A DNA stretch of 64,000 nucleotides. Source: Phyto melanocephala (Eukaryota; Arthropoda; Insecta; Diptera; Rhinophoridae). A program made the position numbers and the translations under genes. Shown here in pieces: positions 24,578-36,960 of this stretch; position 1 is the stretch's first letter, and the number at the start of each line of letters is the position of its first letter. The notes under the pieces are model-generated. The model worked only from the letters and a program-made list of their open reading frames with translations, was not told the DNA's origin and made no database searches. The stretch is from assembly GCA_941918925.1 (NCBI GenBank), contig OW799236.1, positions 71,266,465 to 71,330,464 on the forward strand, in the 5' to 3' direction.

Positions 24578-24892
24578 ATTGTTAATTATTAAAAATATGT
24601 ATTTCTTGGAAGCTTTATTTGCAAGAACATAAAACACAAGCAAAAATAAATCCTTTAAATTTGAGAAGAATTTTCTTTCAGATGTACAGAATCTAGATTG
24701 TATTAAAATTGGTTTAGTATTTTAGAAGTATTTAAAGTTGATACTACCACATAAGCAAACCACATAGATGTACACTTATACAAGGTGGCGGTGCCAGCCC
24801 AGCTGACTATCTTTTTGTGTTCTGGAGTATGTCAAACTACATTTTTTAAAAAATGATTTCAACACCGGAAATTGTCAAACTCCATACATAAA

Positions 24893-25706
24893 ACAAGTAA
24901 GGGTGCTTTATTCGGCTGTGCCAAATCTTTTCATACCCTTCACCAACATGTACATTGGTATAATCCCACATCGTAGCTTAACCTAAATTTCATGTTATAT
25001 GCCATTTTTCCTTATTATTTTCGATGCTATCCTTGATTTTGAATTTCAACGTAGTTAACTGCATTCTACTAGTCAAGCCCTTAAATTTGATACCCATATT
25101 GGTGGGGTTAAAAAAATTTTATGAGCCATTTTGTTTTAGACGCCATCTTAGATCTTACATTTTTTAATAATTTACTGTATTATACTGGTCAAGCCCTTTC
25201 ATTTGATAACAATATTAAGGGTGTTTAACAAGTTACATTTTAAAATACCAGATTTGACCCTTAAATAAATTTATTGTCCGCCATATTGTAGCGGCGGTCA
25301 AGATGAATTTTAGTTTTTAATAGTGCTTATATTGCGCTAGTTAAATTCTTTCAAATGATACCAATATTAACTCTCTCGGTTGTCTAGAAGCTGAACAAAA
25401 TTGATTTTCGTTTGTAAAATTTTGGAAAATATATTTTTGAAAAAAAAAATTTTGCCTATAACTTTACTGATTAGAGCCCGCTTTATCCAACATTTTTCTC
25501 TAGAGGCATATTATATCTACAAATAGTAGCAAAGGTACACATAAATTATTCTATGGCTGAAAATTTTTAATTTTGGTGGTAAAAATATGAGAAAAAACAG
25601 AGGCAGTCGCGTTTATTTGCTCATATCTCAGAAAGTTATTTGGCGATTGTGCTGAATTTCAATAGCAATTGATTCCCAATTATTTCCAAAAAAATGATAC
25701 CATACA
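24893..25706 (+). mobile_element. Long-type mini-me-like element, 3'-truncated
   Basis: Begins AAACAAGTAAGGGTGCTTTA and TTCGGCTGTGCCAAATC. It matches the copy at 37959 over most of its length (ACCAACATGTACATTGGTAT, CACATCGTAGCTTAACCT, CTCTCGGTTGTCTAGAAGCT, GATACCATACACAGA). It stops before the GTCY tract and core that the other copy keeps. Confidence 0.75.
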
Positions 25707-26159
25707 CAGATTTTCTTTATCCTGCGTTTTTCAAGATAACATAAAACTTTGTGGGGACCAGCAAATTGGTCCGGATTTAGCCAGTATTTTTTATTCTACA
25801 TCATGTGGCTAGACGTGGATTGGTGTAAACTTATTACAATTTTATATTTTGACAACAACAAGAAAAGGCAAACTGACTTTCCTTTTTATATGATTAAGTA
25901 CTTGCACTCCGAATAGTGATTGATAAAATGAAGTACAAAATATAGAATACTAAACATATTCAAGTAAGTTATTATTTGCTACGAATGACATTTTATTTCA
26001 ATTGTCTTAAGAGGTGAGCAAATAATTTTAAAAAGTTTTTTCACATGTCTCGTACATTGGCCGCTCTCAAAAAGCGAATAGCGGTTGTACGTTATGCATT
26101 AAAATTAAAACCTACTGATTCGATTTGTACACAAATCTACTCATATCTCTAAAGAAGCC

Positions 26160-26345
26160 TAAGCAGTGTTACTGTGTAATTTAAAGCTAAAAAATGCCAC
26201 GACCAAACAAGGTACACTTACTTTTTCAACAACTTTTAAATACGATCCCATTAAGATCAAACTTACTTCGCACACATACATAGAGTTATACTGACAATAA
26301 AATTGCATGGTTTAAAAATTAAATAGGGCCATGCCCATACAAATT
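26160..26345. repeat. Possible Helitron repeat-unit relic
   Basis: The phrases ATTAAGATCAAACTTACTTC, CGCACACATACATAGAG and GGGCCATGCCCATAC resemble a badly worn Helitron tandem unit with its GC island. No ends are visible, so this is a weak call. Confidence 0.3.
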
Positions 26346-26487
26346 AAATACTGTGATTCATGTTATAAGGAAACTTGACAGCGACAAGCAAATGGTAAAA
26401 ATGTTCTTAATTCCGTTTTCAATTAAAAATATAAAGCACGCTTTAATAGCTAAAACAAAAAAAGGGATTTTCAAGTATAAAGGCTTA

Positions 26488-26604
26488 ATGCCGTATTCAT
26501 AAAAAATATTTAAGGTTTATAAAGGCTTATTTGAGAGATGTTGAACAGAAATTTGCCAAATCAACTTGCAATAAACCTAAAATATTTTTTTATGAATACT
26601 ACAG
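26488..26604. mobile_element. 117-bp foldback MITE, copy 2
   Basis: Same element as at 1445 and 28517, and the most diverged of the three. Arms start GCCGTATTCATAAAAAATAT and end ATTTTTTTATGAATACTACAG. Flanks are TTA and CTA. Confidence 0.75.
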
Positions 26605-26829
26605 CTAATTTTTATTTTTTTATATTTTCTTTCATACGCATCACAGAAAATATTAAGCGGGTTAAATATTCATATAATTTTGATTTCACGAAAGCTTAAC
26701 TCTGCTCTTGAACAGAAGCTTCGGCCAGAGTAGTCTGGTTTTCAGACGGCGAAATCTTGTGTAAATCAAATATATAATATAAAGATAATTGTTAAAAAAG
26801 CTATAAAATTGAAATCCCTCTTACATTTA

Positions 26830-27440
26830 GATCTTGTCGATTTTGATAAAGCCTTGAGAGGCTGCTTCTAAAAGGGCAAGATCTTGCGTAGACCAATTAA
26901 ATACTTTGAGGGTTATTGTTGAAAAATCTGTGGAATTTAAATCCGCCGATTTTTACAAGATATTTGATATACTTTCTCAAACAACCATGTTGAAAGTTTG
27001 AATAGCAGAGGGGTACCAGAAAAACTAATCGCACAGGGTTGTGTTCTGTCTTCTGTATTGTTTAGCATTATCGTCGATGTTGCGATTAAGTGTTTCTCGA
27101 GAAATTATTTCAAACGTATACGGTGAAGACTGCATAAGCGAATGGGAGATAAAAAATATACGGAGAATATCTATATACTTTCTCACGCATACATAGAGCG
27201 ACATGTCACAAAAACTTATGTAGATTCTTAGCAGACTTAAAGCAAAATATTGCCAAGATAAGATCGATGGGTATTAATTGCGAAATCTGTTAAGTCTTTA
27301 AATCAGAAGTGTGAAAATATATTGCTTTGGCTACATAGGCAGCATCATCGACAGCATAGTGCTCATATTTCCAATCGGATCAACTGTCTGCGATAACTCT
27401 TTGGCCTTCCAAACTCTGTATGAATAGCCTCCCACATACC
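26830..27440 (+). pseudogene. Non-LTR reverse transcriptase relic
   Basis: In order, pieces of the reverse transcriptase palm are readable: VDFDKALRGCF at 26837 (motif A, usually F-V-D-F-x-K-A-F-D), GVPEKLIAQGCVLSSVLFSI at 27010-27069 (motif B, usually G-V-R-Q-G-C-x-L-S-P-x-L-F), and YTENIYILSHAY at 27157 (motif C, where the YADD catalytic box has become YTEN). Stops and frameshifts separate them. The LSHA phrase after motif C is typical of RTE/CR1-type LINEs. No endonuclease or 3' tail was identified. Confidence 0.65.
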
Positions 27441-27449
27441 AAGAAGAAC

Positions 27450-28050
27450 CTAACTATGTGAAACGTAAAATGCTACCGCTGCGGACGTTAACGCTTCAAA
27501 TGTACATATTTGTAAATCGATAGCTGAGGAGGATAACAATGAGATTAAATGTCAGCTTTCGGGAATTAAAATATAAATATCTATTTCGCTGTTTTCGTAA
27601 TCCACGCATTAAAATAGTTTTCTAGAACTACGCACTTATATATTGTTTCACCTTAAAAATATACTTACATTTAATAATTATTTAAGCTAAAGCATATTGT
27701 TCAATAAACATTTTTGAGTGATCCGAAATGCAGAAAGTTTTTTCAGATTAGTTGATTCCGCTAGTTTTCGATAAATCCTAATGGAATAAATATGTTTTCT
27801 TCGGTCTTTATTAAGGCTTTTACCAACGTTCAGTATTAATAGCAATAAGTAAGCGTAAGAGGATTTTAGAATGGGTTTTAAGGGGTCTTAAAATTAAAAC
27901 TACACTTATTATAATTTAATATTATATTATAAGGAATTAGTACTATTTTATGTTTATGAAAATGGAGAATAATTATTTAATTAATAATATAATTAAATAA
28001 TTATTAAAAAAAAGTTAACAATAAAATTAAATGCAAATATAATCTAAAGA
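27450..28050. other. AT-rich DNA, no feature seen
   Basis: No coding or repeat signal recognised between the two LINE relics. ATTATTTAATTAATAATATA near 27970 is a simple A/T palindrome. Confidence 0.4.
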
Positions 28051-28059
28051 GGATGCAGA

Positions 28060-28430
28060 TCGTGGATGATGATATTTGAAGAATGTGCCTGTAGGATGCC
28101 GAGACGGCAGCGCATGTAGTATGCGAGTGTCCGGCGATGGCGAGCGAAAGATAAAGAATCACAGGCAAGCACACATTAAGTGTGATTAAGTGTGTGCGAT
28201 GGGGGACCTTAGTCTGAGAGAGATGCTGGCGATTACAAACGACTGTGCGATCAGGTTTGCCGACAATCACCAGTCGGTAGTGTGAAATCGTTTTCCTAGT
28301 CCAGAGCAAACGCCGGTGGTGGCGCGGGACTAAGAGATTGAAGTTATACTGATCGGCAGACACGAAATCACTGAGGAGCGAAGGGGGTCGAAAAAGGATC
28401 CGTGATAGTAGTGGTCGGCTTCGATATTCC
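28060..28430 (+). pseudogene. LINE 3' end relic, GC-rich
   Basis: Plus-strand reading gives RMCL, a stop, then DAETAAHVVCECPAMASE from 28095: the C-terminal zinc-knuckle of a jockey/I/R1-type ORF2, with the expected Glu codon changed to TAG. Downstream GDLSLREMLAITND (from about 28203) fits the usual end of such ORF2 proteins. The segment is much more GC-rich than its surroundings, which suggests a fairly recent arrival. The 152-codon minus-strand frame over it is antisense and not a gene. Confidence 0.6.
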
Positions 28431-28516
28431 CCCTTCATGTGTATATAAGTATATAAAAACAAAAAAAATTTTTTTAAATGGTGTTTTTTATACTATAAAA
28501 TACGTTTAAAGACTAG

Positions 28517-28633
28517 GGGCCGTATTCATAAAAAATATTTTAGGTTTATTGAAGGCTTATTTGACAAGTTTCTGTACAACATCTGTCAAATAAGCCCTTA
28601 ATAAACCTAAAATATTTTTTATGAATACGGCAG
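28517..28633. mobile_element. 117-bp foldback MITE, copy 3
   Basis: Best preserved copy: arms GCCGTATTCATAAAAAATAT and the inverse ATGAATACGGC, inner arms AGGTTTATTGAAGGCTTATT and TGTCAAATAAGCCC. TAG on both sides (28514-28516 and 28634-28636) is a clear 3-bp duplication. Confidence 0.85.
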
Positions 28634-28694
28634 TAGAAACATAACCAATGTAACCAAAATTAAAAAAAACACACGTTTTTCATGTAATTAAATT

Positions 28695-28790
28695 ATATCT
28701 GTTGCAAAAAGAAATAACTGTTGTAGTCGACATAAGGGTAAATTGAGACAATAACACGTTTGCAATACTGCAATGCAAAAATATCCTCAA
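28695..28790. repeat. Dispersed repeat shared with 45803-45890
   Basis: AATAACTGTTGTAGTCGACA and ATAACACGTTTGCAAT match AATAACTGCTTTAGTCGACA and ATAACACCATTGCAAT near 45.8 kb. The family is unknown and no ends are visible. Confidence 0.5.
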
Positions 28791-28796
28791 ACGATT

Positions 28797-29320
28797 TTTA
28801 TACCCTTCACACAGTTAAAAAGGGTATATATAGGTTTGTCATTCCGTGTGAAATTTCTACAATTTTCATTTCCGACCCCATAAAGTATACATTTTCTGAA
28901 AGCTTATGAATAGGGGAGTCGATTAAGCTCTGTCAGTCTGTCCGTCTGACCGTCTGTCCGTGTGTATGTTGAAATCAACTTTTTGAAGCCCCCCGGCATC
29001 GCTTGGACCTGGGTGAGGTATTAAAATATCAGAAATATTCGGGAGTAGATCGGTATTGAAAATCAGTACATAAACAACTGAGATATGAGCAAAAACCCAC
29101 GACCACCTCGATTTTTTTTTAGAAAAACAACATTACAACAACAACATACATTTATACAAACATGTATAGTGCTTAGAGTAAGCATGGCATCGAATCCCAG
29201 CTGAGCCAAAAACATTTTGTTTTATTTTTTTATATATTTTTTTAAATTTATTTTTATTTATTTTTTATTTAATGTACTATTTATATTTTTATTTTTTTTT
29301 ACTTTTTTTTCAAACTGTTT
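28797..29320 (-). mobile_element. mini-me-like element, truncated
   Basis: Minus-strand copy. Tail TTTTTATACCCTTCAC at the left, core inverse CCGACCCCATAAAGTATA (28872-28889), GTCY tract (28930-28964), and a tRNA-like plus-strand motif GCTTAGAGTA...TCGAATCCC (29171-29198) followed by a T-rich tract. The TTCGGC palindrome end is missing. Confidence 0.75.
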
Positions 29321-31026
29321 CTAATTAGATTTTTCAAAATTCGATCACGTTCGAATGCCTTAATTTGCCCCCATATATTTTAAAATGCTAATTTTTCAAA
29401 TATCAAATAAACATGTTATTTTGGTACAAATAAACCGGTTATTGTTGTGAGCTGAACAGATCTATTGAATATATGCAAACACCAAAATGTCCTACAAAAG
29501 ACACATTTCGGAAGATTTTTTTATTTAGATCTGAAAGCTAAAATGATTACTTGACTCTTTATGTTCTGTAAGTCGAACAAGTATGCTAAGTGAAATGTCA
29601 TTTTCAATGTCAAGTTTCATAGAAACAAAAAAATAGATAAACATACTTCAAAAACATTTAAACTGCATTATGTTTTTAAAAGATTATTTTAAAAGAAGCA
29701 ACTAAGAAGAAAAAATTTTTAATTATTATTATTCAATCATGTGGTCTCACATATGTTAAGTTGATAACTACAAAAAGATATATTATTTTATTAATAAAAG
29801 TACATATGTACATATGTTATATGCATATCTACTCATGTATAATAATTGAATTTAATGATTTTAATTTTATAACTTAAAGCAAAAATTTTTTAAAAATTAA
29901 TGTTACGACTGCAGTGTATTTTGTTCGTTCTTTGCCTTTGTGAGTTGTTTTGTTTTTATTCAAATCAACTTTTTATTACAATTAACAATTCAATTCAAAT
30001 ATTCGAAATATCCGAAAACTGGTTTATTTTTAAAGTCAAAAAATCAATCTCCCTATGCCTTAGATATGCTTTTGCTTACACAAAATTAAAAAAAAGTTAA
30101 CAAATGGTCCTTCGAGCGAAACATTATAGTATCTGCAAAAGCCAGCCTAAAAAATAAGTTAAATCTCAAACAGAATTCCATACAAATTGGTATCTAAAAT
30201 ACGTTGCAGAATTTATTTGCAAGTTAGAAATTATTTTATTTTCAGAGCGTATTTTCTTATTCTTCTGGAAACTTATTCTCTTAAAAATGTTACCATATTT
30301 TCGCTTATATTACATAAGCTTGCCAACAACCCAATAGGCCAATCCACAATCTTGTGAATTTGTCATTGCAAAATTTGCACAGATGCAAATGTATTCCATT
30401 TGCGTTAAAATAAAAATATACTTTATTATTATTTAAATGCACTAATGCAGGACTGTTTGCACAAAATTTTTAATTGGACTAATAAGATTTTGTTGTTTTG
30501 CGCAACAAAAAATTAAAAACAAGTGAAAATTTTACAATATAATGAAAGTATTAAAGGTTATTGTTGTCGATTTATTATTGAGCCATATTTTTTCGTCTGG
30601 ATTTTGCTGCCTTATTTCTGTTAGATCGCCTAAATCACTAGTTGTGAGTTAAATGGATGATATTTTCATCTATCACTTTATCACCGATCAAAACATTTTG
30701 ATGATGAAACCGTAGCAGTTGTTGCCTACTAACTTACTTCAACAAATCTGTAACACAACCTTCTTTTTCTCTCTTTCAACAGGTACCTCAAATGGATCGA
30801 GAGTTGCATCTTTCTCTTCAATAATCAATAATAAACAAATCAGCAATCAGATGATGCTTTTCTTAAAACTTAATTCTACTAATTTGGTTGTAAAACTTGT
30901 GATCAGTCAATGCCGACTAAATAATGATATTTGAAACGAAATTCTAAAAAATTCTAAAAAAAAAATAAAATAATCTTTTGATCTGCGACACTTATGGGTA
31001 TCATACCCGTAAGCCTTTTCTCTGTA
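29321..31026. other. AT-rich DNA, no feature seen
   Basis: No coding motif in the short open frames at 29900 and 30719, and no repeat boundaries recognised. Confidence 0.5.
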
Positions 31027-31633
31027 CACGCAAAGAAAAACCATGCTTACGACATGATCACGGTGGTCATATTATATTTTCTATACCAATATTTGGTTGC
31101 CGAAAACAAGTAATAGTTAAATTTATTTTATTTTATCATATAAGAGTATTAAATCATGTATGTATAAGAGTATTAAATCATCTCCACCAACGAGACATAC
31201 TTTTACATCATTTGATTGAAAATGCACAAGTGATTGTTAAAAAGTCAATGCATCCACAAAAAGTGCTATGATAATCAAGCGTTTATTTGAGTTTTATCAT
31301 TTAATATTTTATCATTTAATTTTTATAAAAATTAGATAAACTTGAAAATAAACGAGAAAATATAAAATAATATTGGTATAAAAATGGCAATTAATAAAGT
31401 AGTAAGTACAATTAGTTTATCTAACTTAAAGCAAAATGCAAATTTTTGCCGTAAAAACCAGATTGTCGATTTCAACTATAGTCTTATATGTATATGGTTA
31501 TTGCATGATACTTTAATTAAACAAAGTAATGATAATTGGCAATCATTATATGTTTTAACGATAATCATACAATTCAATCATAGTATGTTGCTCTTAGATT
31601 ATGATTACCACAACCATATTTTTTTTTTGCGTG
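31027..31633. mobile_element. CACGCAAAG-ended MITE, copy 2
   Basis: 607 bp with left end CACGCAAAGAAAAACCATGC and right end (inverse) CACGCAAAAAAAAAATATGG. TA lies at 31025-31026 and 31634-31635. It shares GGTTGCCGAAAACAAGTAAT, ATTGGTATAAAAATGGCAAT-like and CATACAATTCAATCATAGTA blocks with the copy at 12872. The open frames inside (30978, 31384) are not conserved coding sequence. Confidence 0.75.
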
Positions 31634-31635
31634 TA

Positions 31636-34600
31636 TGTACAAATTTTATAAAATTTATTTAAAACAATAAAAAATATTGTTTTATTTATTAAAGTGTTTT
31701 TCTATTATTAGCAAGTTAATAAATAAAATTTGTTTTACAACTCACCTCTTAACTGATATTCCAATTTTGAAATAAAACAACTAAGAGTTGTTATAGATTT
31801 GGATTGTAATTTAGAAGCCAATTTGAGCAGTAAATTTTAATTAAATAATGTATATTTTTTTAAGTCTTGTTTTACTAAGTACCACTTCGCTTAAGTACCT
31901 ATTAATACAGTACTTATAATATCTTTGTATTTTATTTTAAAATAGACTTCCTGGTAGTTACACAAGCAGTTGCACTTCAGAAATTTTATTTAAATTTCGT
32001 TTTTATTTTAATTTGTATAACAAACGTCTTGATAATTTTGTTATAAATCAAACTTGTTTAAAAGTAATGTTTTTATTTTCTAAGCAATTTTTAGTTAAAA
32101 GGTTTCTATTTTAATATATCGGCGTTATATTGTTGTTGCAATTTATTTTTGAATACAAATTTTAGTGGTTCTAACACTTTCTTTTCTTTGTAGCGAAGGA
32201 ATTTTTACAGAAAATGCCACAAAATTGTAGGTACAACACATTTGCAAAAATTATTTTATTTTATTTTATTTTTATACGAAATATCCGTACGTTCGTTTTT
32301 ATTCCTTTTAAAAAATATTTATTATTAAAAATATTCGTTTTGGAATAAAAACTCAATAAGCTTATTTTGCAAACGAAACGCTTTTTTTATAATTTTATTT
32401 ATTAATTTCTTAAATTCAAAACTCTTTTAACCGTTACTTTTGTGTATTTATTTTAATACTTTTGATTTAACTTTAAACTGTATTATTGTTTCCGTTTTAA
32501 CAAATCTTATTCCGACGATATCTCATATAAAACTGTTTAGTATTTTCCTCTGATTATTGTTAATATAGTCGAGATAAAATAAAAATATTTAAACTCCTTC
32601 AGATGTGTGTGCAATTTTGAAGGTGGGTTGTGTAAGTTGTGGGAAATTTTTGTAGATTGTGTTGTTTACTAAAGAGATAATTTCCACAAGAAATTTTAAA
32701 TCCACATGAAGAATTTTAGTTGTTTTGGGATAAAACAAAAACACTCACACTATATTAATATATATGTATGTCTTCTGAAATTTGTTAAAGTGGTTTAAAT
32801 GTACAGTGACCAACAATATAGGGGGAACATTCTTTTAAACACTGTATAGTCCAAAATATGGAATATTTTTGAAAAATTCTTAATTTATAGAAAATTTTTG
32901 ATTATTGTTCTGTTTGCAGGAAATTTTCAATACATTCTCTTTTTAATTATTTACAATTAAAATTCCTTTGACGATACACAAAAATGTCTAAGTCAAAGAA
33001 TTGCAGATCGAGTTTTTGTTTGGGTTTTACTCAATGTTTTCTCACTTTCGATTGGTATCAATAACTTAATTCTAGCACAACTGCTTTCAAAGGCAATAAT
33101 TGAGAAAAACTCATATTTTGTTTGATATTAGACAAAAACTGTAATTTCTGACTTAATAACTTTTTGTCCAAAGAGTTTTATAAGGTTTATATTAATATGG
33201 TCTGATCTCTCTATTATAATGACTTTTATGGAAGTTATTGTAAAGCGTTGAAAAATTATTATTGACATATAACATATTTTTTTTAACTCTTCAATTATTT
33301 ATTTATTTACTATATCCTGTTAAGTGTTAAAGGTAATTTTTTTTTCTCAATGGGCATTAGCAAAGTTGTCTTGTTCGGAATTTGTTTATACTATTTTTTA
33401 TATATTGTATCTTCAACATAAAGTGAACTAACAATAAGTATTCAAATTTTAACTCTGAAATTTTTATTTATTTATGTCCAGCCAGCGCTAAAATAAAAAT
33501 TTTGTTTCAATGTATGTATGTTGTAATAATTGTTGTTCAAGCCTGTAGAGCTCGGCTGAGAGCAAGAGTGTCCCTATTTTTCAACCGATTGTGGTCTCTA
33601 TTATTTAGGATATTGCGGGCTATTGGATTTAAATGGATTATTAAAAAGAGATTCGACATTTACAAACCATGGATAAAAATAAGCATTACCTTCAATGCCG
33701 AAATATAAATAGTCCTTACTAACGCTTCAAATATTCGACTACTCAATATCGGAACAAAAATAAAAACCGGACCTTATTGCACCCTATTAGTAATAGAACA
33801 ACTGTGGACTTTTAAGTCGATTATCGATAGCAATAGAATAGGTATTCCAAAGGGCAACCGACGTCTAAAAGCTGTATATTATTCTTTCAAATAGTGACCA
33901 AGGCGAATTCATATAGGTAAAATTATTAGCTTAGCTGACGGGGAAGCATTTTGCCATGTGTTTTACAAATATATATCTTTTTTCAACCACATTTTATTAA
34001 ACATATCATAACAACTTTTCCATCCCTGATATACAAATTGGCCTTGACAGAAAATTTCCCATAAAAAGTTGCTTTGTTGTATAAATTCGCCGTTGAATAT
34101 ATCTGTGTGATATGTCTTAATAGTGATTAAATTAACTGTAAAGTTAAAGTTGCCACACTGTTTAAAAATGTATTATTTAATATTAAATTATTTTTAAATT
34201 TATCCGCTTCTTGTGCTCCTGGAGCGATGGGAACTTATAATATTTTTATATAAAAATTTAACTTTATGAAATTTATAGAATAAAAAGTGAATTATTTTAA
34301 ACTCAGTAATTTTTTCAATAAGCGATTTTTGTTTCGGTTTCAAATATGACATCGCTCATTAAAACGGCCTGATCCTCCTTGGGATATGGCATTAAATAGT
34401 GAATTAATGTTTAAACTTTTTAATGTTGTTCACTTAACAATGTTTTAGGGATAATGACATTAGCATTTGTATATAATTCTAAAATTCGAAAGGAATTTAA
34501 TGATAAATATTACATGGTCTGCCTTCTTTTATGCCCATTTCCTATACTAGGGGTTACAAAATTTCATTTGTTCAACTTTATTTATAAATAATATCTTATT

Positions 34601-35872
34601 TTTATTAAACCGATATATTAAACTGAATGTATTAAATATGTTAAAAATAGTATAATTATAGATGATAATACTATGATAATTTCAATATTTTAAAAGATTT
34701 TTGAGAAAAAGTAAATTATAAAACTAAAATAAAGTTTTTATTTTTTATATAAACACTTCAAATTATAACAAGTCTTTTAATGAACGCATAATACCAATAT
34801 TTTGTGTTAAAATATTTTCATAAAGCAAGTCGGAAGACGACTGCGCATAAGTATTTCATCCACATTCTCTATATATCTCTTTCTCTTCTGTCTTAATATC
34901 CAAAAAATAGCCAACAATAAAATTATAACGTGAGTAAAACAAAAAAAAAAAATTGCCGTCTTCTCGACAAAAACATGCACATTTAAAAAACAGCTGTTTT
35001 CTTTTATTTGAATTGATTTATGAAGGTGTGTGAGTACAGGTGAGTGTTTGTGAGCTTGAGAATTCTATGAATCAACTCATAAGAAGACATTTTGCATTCC
35101 TCAACCATAAACAATTACACACTTACACGCAGTTATTTGCAAGCAGTCAATTATGCACAAATACAGATGTTATGTTGTTGGTTTTTGTTGCTTTTGAAAA
35201 GCAATGTGAGGGTGTGCACAGTGTGACAGTTAGAAAACTTACGAAAATTAATACCTAAGTTCTTAATATAAAAAAAATAATAATTTTCTTAAGATTTTAT
35301 TATCTATTATTGAGATGAGAAAAGGTATATTTGGAACAAGGTAGAAAACATTAATCAACGCCTATAAACAAAAGTGTTTTTGTTCTAAAATTTTGTGAAT
35401 ACATTCAAGATAAAAATTTATTATTGTCATATGATATATATCATGTTTTCCATATACTAAATCGCCAAACATGTACTTAAAAGTGACATGTTAGGAAAAC
35501 ACATTCGCATATATATGCATATATACTAACGTACTTGATATTAAATTTTATATTCTGGCATAGTTGTTGCAGCAGCAGAACAATAGTTGTTTCGACTTTT
35601 AAGCAAAAAGTTGATACTTAAAAAATAATTGTAAAAGAGTCAAGCCAATGACAAAAATGTTTTATAAAAAGAAAAAGCAACTCATCTAAGTATATACATA
35701 CATCAATTAAAATAATGTAAAAATCTTAATCGAGTGATAGGGAAAATATTCAGAGATAAAATAAACTAACTTATGGTTTAGGTATTTTAAAAAAATTCTA
35801 CATAACTACTTATATCATACATACATATATAACTTTTTGTATCTACTACCAAAAAAATATATTGCATATTAA
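31636..35872. other. AT-rich DNA, little recognisable
   Basis: Over 4 kb without a supported gene or element. ACAGTGACCAACAATATAGG at 32804 resembles a Tc1-type terminus, but I found no matching second end. Confidence 0.45.
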
Positions 35873-36960
35873 TTTTTATACCCACCACCTGTGGTTCCAA
35901 GGGTATACATACGATTTTTATTTATTTTGTCAAGTCGATATGTCTATGTATTGGTTGAAATCAACACTTAAAAACCCATGTAGTGCAGTCCCTGGAAAAT
36001 TTTTGTTTTACTTGTAAATGCTATATCGATGCCTTACTTCCTTAACCTCGTATATTAAAAAATACGGTTTTGACTTTTTCATATCAAACGATTATTCTAT
36101 GCTTTAACTAAAAAGGATTAGTATATTATTACTACTAATATTACTTATATTACTAATACAATCAATTTCTTAATAATTGCATTTAAACTTTTAACCAAAC
36201 ACCGAAGTAGAATAAGATGAACGGCTTTTTTTTCTCTCATGAAAAATTTTATTTTTTAAGATACGAGGTTGAGGAAGTAAGGCATCGATATGTCTCTAAG
36301 AATATTAGTTAAGCATATTTTCGAAAACTATTTTTTTCTTATATAAAATTTCTCGAGCTTTTAAATGTTTTTTAGACACCAAACTGCAAGTCATAACCTC
36401 AAAAGTTGCTTGTAAAAAAAGCTAATAAATGGCTTCGATATATTGACCAATATACAACTGCTTCGCTGTTTTTCCTTAAATTGTCAAACGAAAATCGACT
36501 TTTCTCAGCTTTTAGACAATCAAGAGAGATATAACCTTTATCAGCATAATCCATAGTGGCCGTCACTACAAAGCGGCAAAATCTAGTAATCCCAAATGTA
36601 CTCCATTGAATCCCCCCAATATTCATATAAAATGAAAGGCCATGAAATAGTTGAAATCCAAGAAGGTGTCCTAAATAAATTGGCATATACTTAAGTCGAA
36701 TATAGTCATTACGGCTTTGTCGCTACCAATACCAATAATATTGGTTTCAAATGGAAGGGATTGTTCCTGTAGAATACAGAACCCGGAAAAAAGTGTTTAG
36801 TTCAAGATGACGTCTAAAACAGAATGGCGAATAATTTTTTTCCTTCAAGTAATCAATAAGGATATCAAATGAATGGGATTGACTAGTAGAATACAGTTAA
36901 CAAGAAAAATTCAAAATCAGAAATATTATCGGAAATAATAAAGCAAAATGGTTTATAGTT
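35873..36960 (-). mobile_element. Decayed mini-me-like element split by a foldback
   Basis: Minus-strand copy. TTTTATACCCACCACCTGTG at the left, then the TTGGTTGAAATCAACACTT block; further right CTAGTAGAATACAGTTAAC and GATGACGTCTAAAACAGAAT match the inverse of long copies. A 270-bp foldback lies inside at 36022-36291. Confidence 0.55.
36022..36291. mobile_element. 270-bp foldback element, about 40-bp arms
   Basis: The left arm ATATCGATGCCTTACTTCCT plus TAACCTCGTAT is inverted at the right as ATACGAGGTT plus GAGGAAGTAAGGCATCGATA, with few mismatches. The interior is plain A/T-rich DNA without coding. No clear duplication, since the arms reach the junction with the host repeat. Single copy in this window. 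Confidence 0.65.

Noticed and set aside
28004..28462. 152-codon minus-strand open frame
   Set aside because: It is antisense to a LINE tail whose plus-strand reading has clear family motifs; the GC-rich relic keeps the opposite frame open.
32804..32830. ACAGTGACCAACAATATAGG resembling a Tc1-type terminus
   Set aside because: No inverted partner found within several kb.
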